From: Methylobacterium tardum
Lineage (GTDB): Bacteria; Pseudomonadota; Alphaproteobacteria; Rhizobiales; Beijerinckiaceae
Assembly (NCBI RefSeq): GCF_023546765.1
Contig: NZ_CP097484.1
Location: 3,938,001 to 4,002,000 of the forward strand
Reading direction: 5' to 3'
Length of the DNA: 64,000 bases
Below the pieces are notes generated by a model that saw nothing but the letters and a program-made list of their open reading frames with translations, did not search any database and had not been told where the DNA came from. Made by a program: the position numbers and the translations under genes. The stretch's first letter is position 1; every line of letters begins with the position of its first letter. This document shows, piece after piece, positions 62,661 through 64,000 of the stretch.

Positions 62661-62705
62661 TCCTTGGTCATGTGCCGACGCGGGCGTCACTCAAACACGA
62701 CACAT

Positions 62706-62847
62706 CGTCATTCCGGGGCTCGCCGCAGGCGAGAGCCCGGAATCCAGAACCATCGGGTATCCGCGATAAGGCGGGAGCGCGCCGGTCCAACCTGGCACGT
62801 GCAGCGGTTCTGGATTCCGGGCTCCGCTGCGCGGCCCCGGAATGACG
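62706..62847. repeat. 142-base imperfect inverted repeat (REP/MITE-like)
   Basis: It starts CGTCATTCCGGGG and ends CCCCGGAATGACG, with internal matching arms GAGCCCGGAATCCAGAACC / GGTTCTGGATTCCGGGCTC. This is the extragenic palindrome type common in Methylobacterium and Bradyrhizobium. It fills most of the 62661-62986 gap between aceE and aceF. Confidence 0.85.
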
Positions 62848-62986
62848 GGATTGGCTATCAGACCGTCACGTCCGGGTTGCCGAGGCGAAGACGCGTCAGG
62901 GCCGGCACTCTAAGGGTCCGGCAGAGGACCTCCGCCACGCGAACCCGCTTCGCCATCCACTGGCCCAATCACGGAACTCCGCCCGC

Positions 62987-64000
62987 ATGAGCGCCGCGCT
63001 GCAGATCGCCCTCCCGGACATCGGCGACTACCGGGACGTGCCGGTCATCGAGCTTCTGGTGAAGCCGGGCGACCGCCTCGCCGTGGACGACCTGATCCTC
63101 AGCATCGAATCCGATAAGGCGACCATGGAGGTCCCCTCCCCGGTCGCCGGAATCGTGCGCGAATTGCTGGTCTCGGTGGGATCGAAGGTGTCCGAAGGGA
63201 CGCCGATCCTGACGGTCGAGCCTGGCGAGGGCGGTGAGGCCGCACCTGCGGCGGGAGCGCCTGCCGCGGCCACGATGCCGACGGGTTCCGAGCAGGGCGC
63301 TGGTTCCCTCTCCCGCACGGGAGAGGGGTCCGGTCGCGCCTCACCGGAGCCGATACAGGCCGATCCGATCCAAGCGATCCGCGGCGACGTGCATGCCAGC
63401 CCGTCCGTCCGCCAGCTCGCGCGCGAGCTCGGCGTGCGCCTCGACGGCGTGCCGGCCACCGGGCCCAAGGGGCGGATCCTGCGCGAGGACGTGCACGCCT
63501 TCGTCAAGGCGGCCCTCGGCGCGCCGGTCCAGGCGCCCGTCGCCGCATCGGGGATCGGCGCCGGACTTCCGCCTTGGCCTGACGTTGATTTCGCCAAGTA
63601 TGGCCCGGTCCGGCGCGAGCCACTGTCACGGATCCAGACGCTGTCGGGGGCCAATCTCAGCCGCAACTGGCTGACGATCCCCCATGTCACCAACTTCGAC
63701 CGGGCGGACGTCACCGAGATCGAGTCGTTCCGGGTCGGCCTCAACAAGGAGGCGCGGACGCCGCCTGCCCGGGTCACCATGGTGGCGTTCCTGATCAAGG
63801 CGGCGGCCTTGGCCTTGCGCGCCCATCCGCGATTCAACACGTCACTTGAGGGCAGCGACCTCGTCTTCAAAGACTACGTCCATATCGGCTTCGCGGTGGA
63901 CACGCCGAAAGGCCTGATGGTGCCGGTGGTGCGCGATTGCGATCGCAAGGGCCTGATCGAGATCGCCACAGAGATGGCCGCGATGGCCGAGAAAGCCCGG
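62987..64000 (+). CDS. aceF: Pyruvate dehydrogenase E2, dihydrolipoyl acetyltransferase (partial, runs off right edge)
   Basis: 338 residues visible. One lipoyl domain (1-80) with the lipoylated K44 in E-S-D-K-A-T-M-E-V-P, a flexible linker, the E3-binding domain (about 125-160: A-S-P-S-V-R-Q-L-A-R-E-L-G-V ... G-P-K-G-R-I-L) and the beginning of the catalytic domain (W-L-T-I-P-H-V-T-N-F-D). The catalytic H-x-x-x-D lies beyond the window. It transfers acetyl to CoA. The linker contains a 22-base DNA palindrome that looks inserted. Confidence 0.93.
   Translation, partial: MSAALQIALPDIGDYRDVPVIELLVKPGDRLAVDDLILSIESDKATMEVPSPVAGIVRELLVSVGSKVSEGTPILTVEPGEGGEAAPAAGAPAAATMPTGSEQGAGSLSRTGEGSGRASPEPIQADPIQAIRGDVHASPSVRQLARELGVRLDGVPATGPKGRILREDVHAFVKAALGAPVQAPVAASGIGAGLPPWPDVDFAKYGPVRREPLSRIQTLSGANLSRNWLTIPHVTNFDRADVTEIESFRVGLNKEARTPPARVTMVAFLIKAAALALRAHPRFNTSLEGSDLVFKDYVHIGFAVDTPKGLMVPVVRDCDRKGLIEIATEMAAMAEKAR
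63306..63327. repeat. Palindrome inside the aceF linker coding region
   Basis: CCCTCTCCCG-CA-CGGGAGAGGG, perfect 10-base arms. It is the short palindromic repeat usually found between genes in these bacteria, here translated as part of the E2 linker (S-L-S-R-T-G-E-G). Confidence 0.8.

Noticed and set aside
59964..62690. 908-residue minus-strand frame
   Set aside because: Antisense to aceE, which is unmistakable.

Overview
The high GC content, GTG/TTG starts, and the aroA-cmk block with a divergent FYDLN-acid protein gene point to an alphaproteobacterium. The BcsN/BcsS cellulose proteins, CP4-type EPSP synthase and repeat types suggest Methylobacterium/Methylorubrum or a close relative. This assignment comes from reading protein families, not from a database search.

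Layout. 0-9 kb: mixed housekeeping and envelope genes: the edge of an exoD gene, an orphan BcsS-like barrel, an Fe-S photolyase, a formyltransferase, PilZ and AlgX-like proteins, and an rnhA broken by a one-base shift. 9.4-13.3 kb: a complete IS256-family element with its 8-bp target duplication, a Crp/Fnr regulator and a decayed IS630 copy. 13.5-21.7 kb: a respiratory cluster. A MocR regulator, a TehA-like transporter and a cytochrome c lipoprotein run leftward; DUF983, 5-aminolevulinate synthase, a CioAB-type cytochrome bd oxidase with its DUF2474 small subunit, and a second DUF983 run rightward. 22.6-31.4 kb: a second MocR regulator divergent from a complete eight-gene Nit1C-type cluster: Sll0783-like protein, Nit6803-type nitrilase, radical SAM, GNAT, AIR-synthase-like, glycosyltransferase, MSMEG_0570-like and flavoprotein. 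31.5-45.8 kb: a cellulose locus. A response regulator, a broken cyclase, BcsS and a degenerate hybrid histidine kinase run leftward; bcsA-bcsB-bcsZ-TPR-bcsN runs rightward as a tightly overlapping operon. 46.3-49.2 kb: a LuxR-type regulator, and a PfkB sugar kinase divergent from a GntR/UTRA regulator. 50.25-55.95 kb: a small, decayed integrative element in the 3' end of tRNA-Lys(TTT). 56-64 kb: core genes: cmk, aroA, two identical tRNA-Ala(GGC), an Lrp regulator, aceE and the start of aceF.

The most interesting reading joins the two middle blocks. A CioAB-type oxidase (a class known for cyanide tolerance) with its own ALA synthase lies beside a complete Nit1C cluster (implicated elsewhere in growth on cyanide and in nitrogen starvation). 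Each block has a MocR regulator, and TGTATG-containing inverted repeats lie in both divergent promoter regions. Together they could form a cyanide/nitrile tolerance-and-assimilation module. The second theme is decay: rnhA, a cyclase, an SDR, a chemoreceptor, an integrase and an IS630 copy are all visibly broken.
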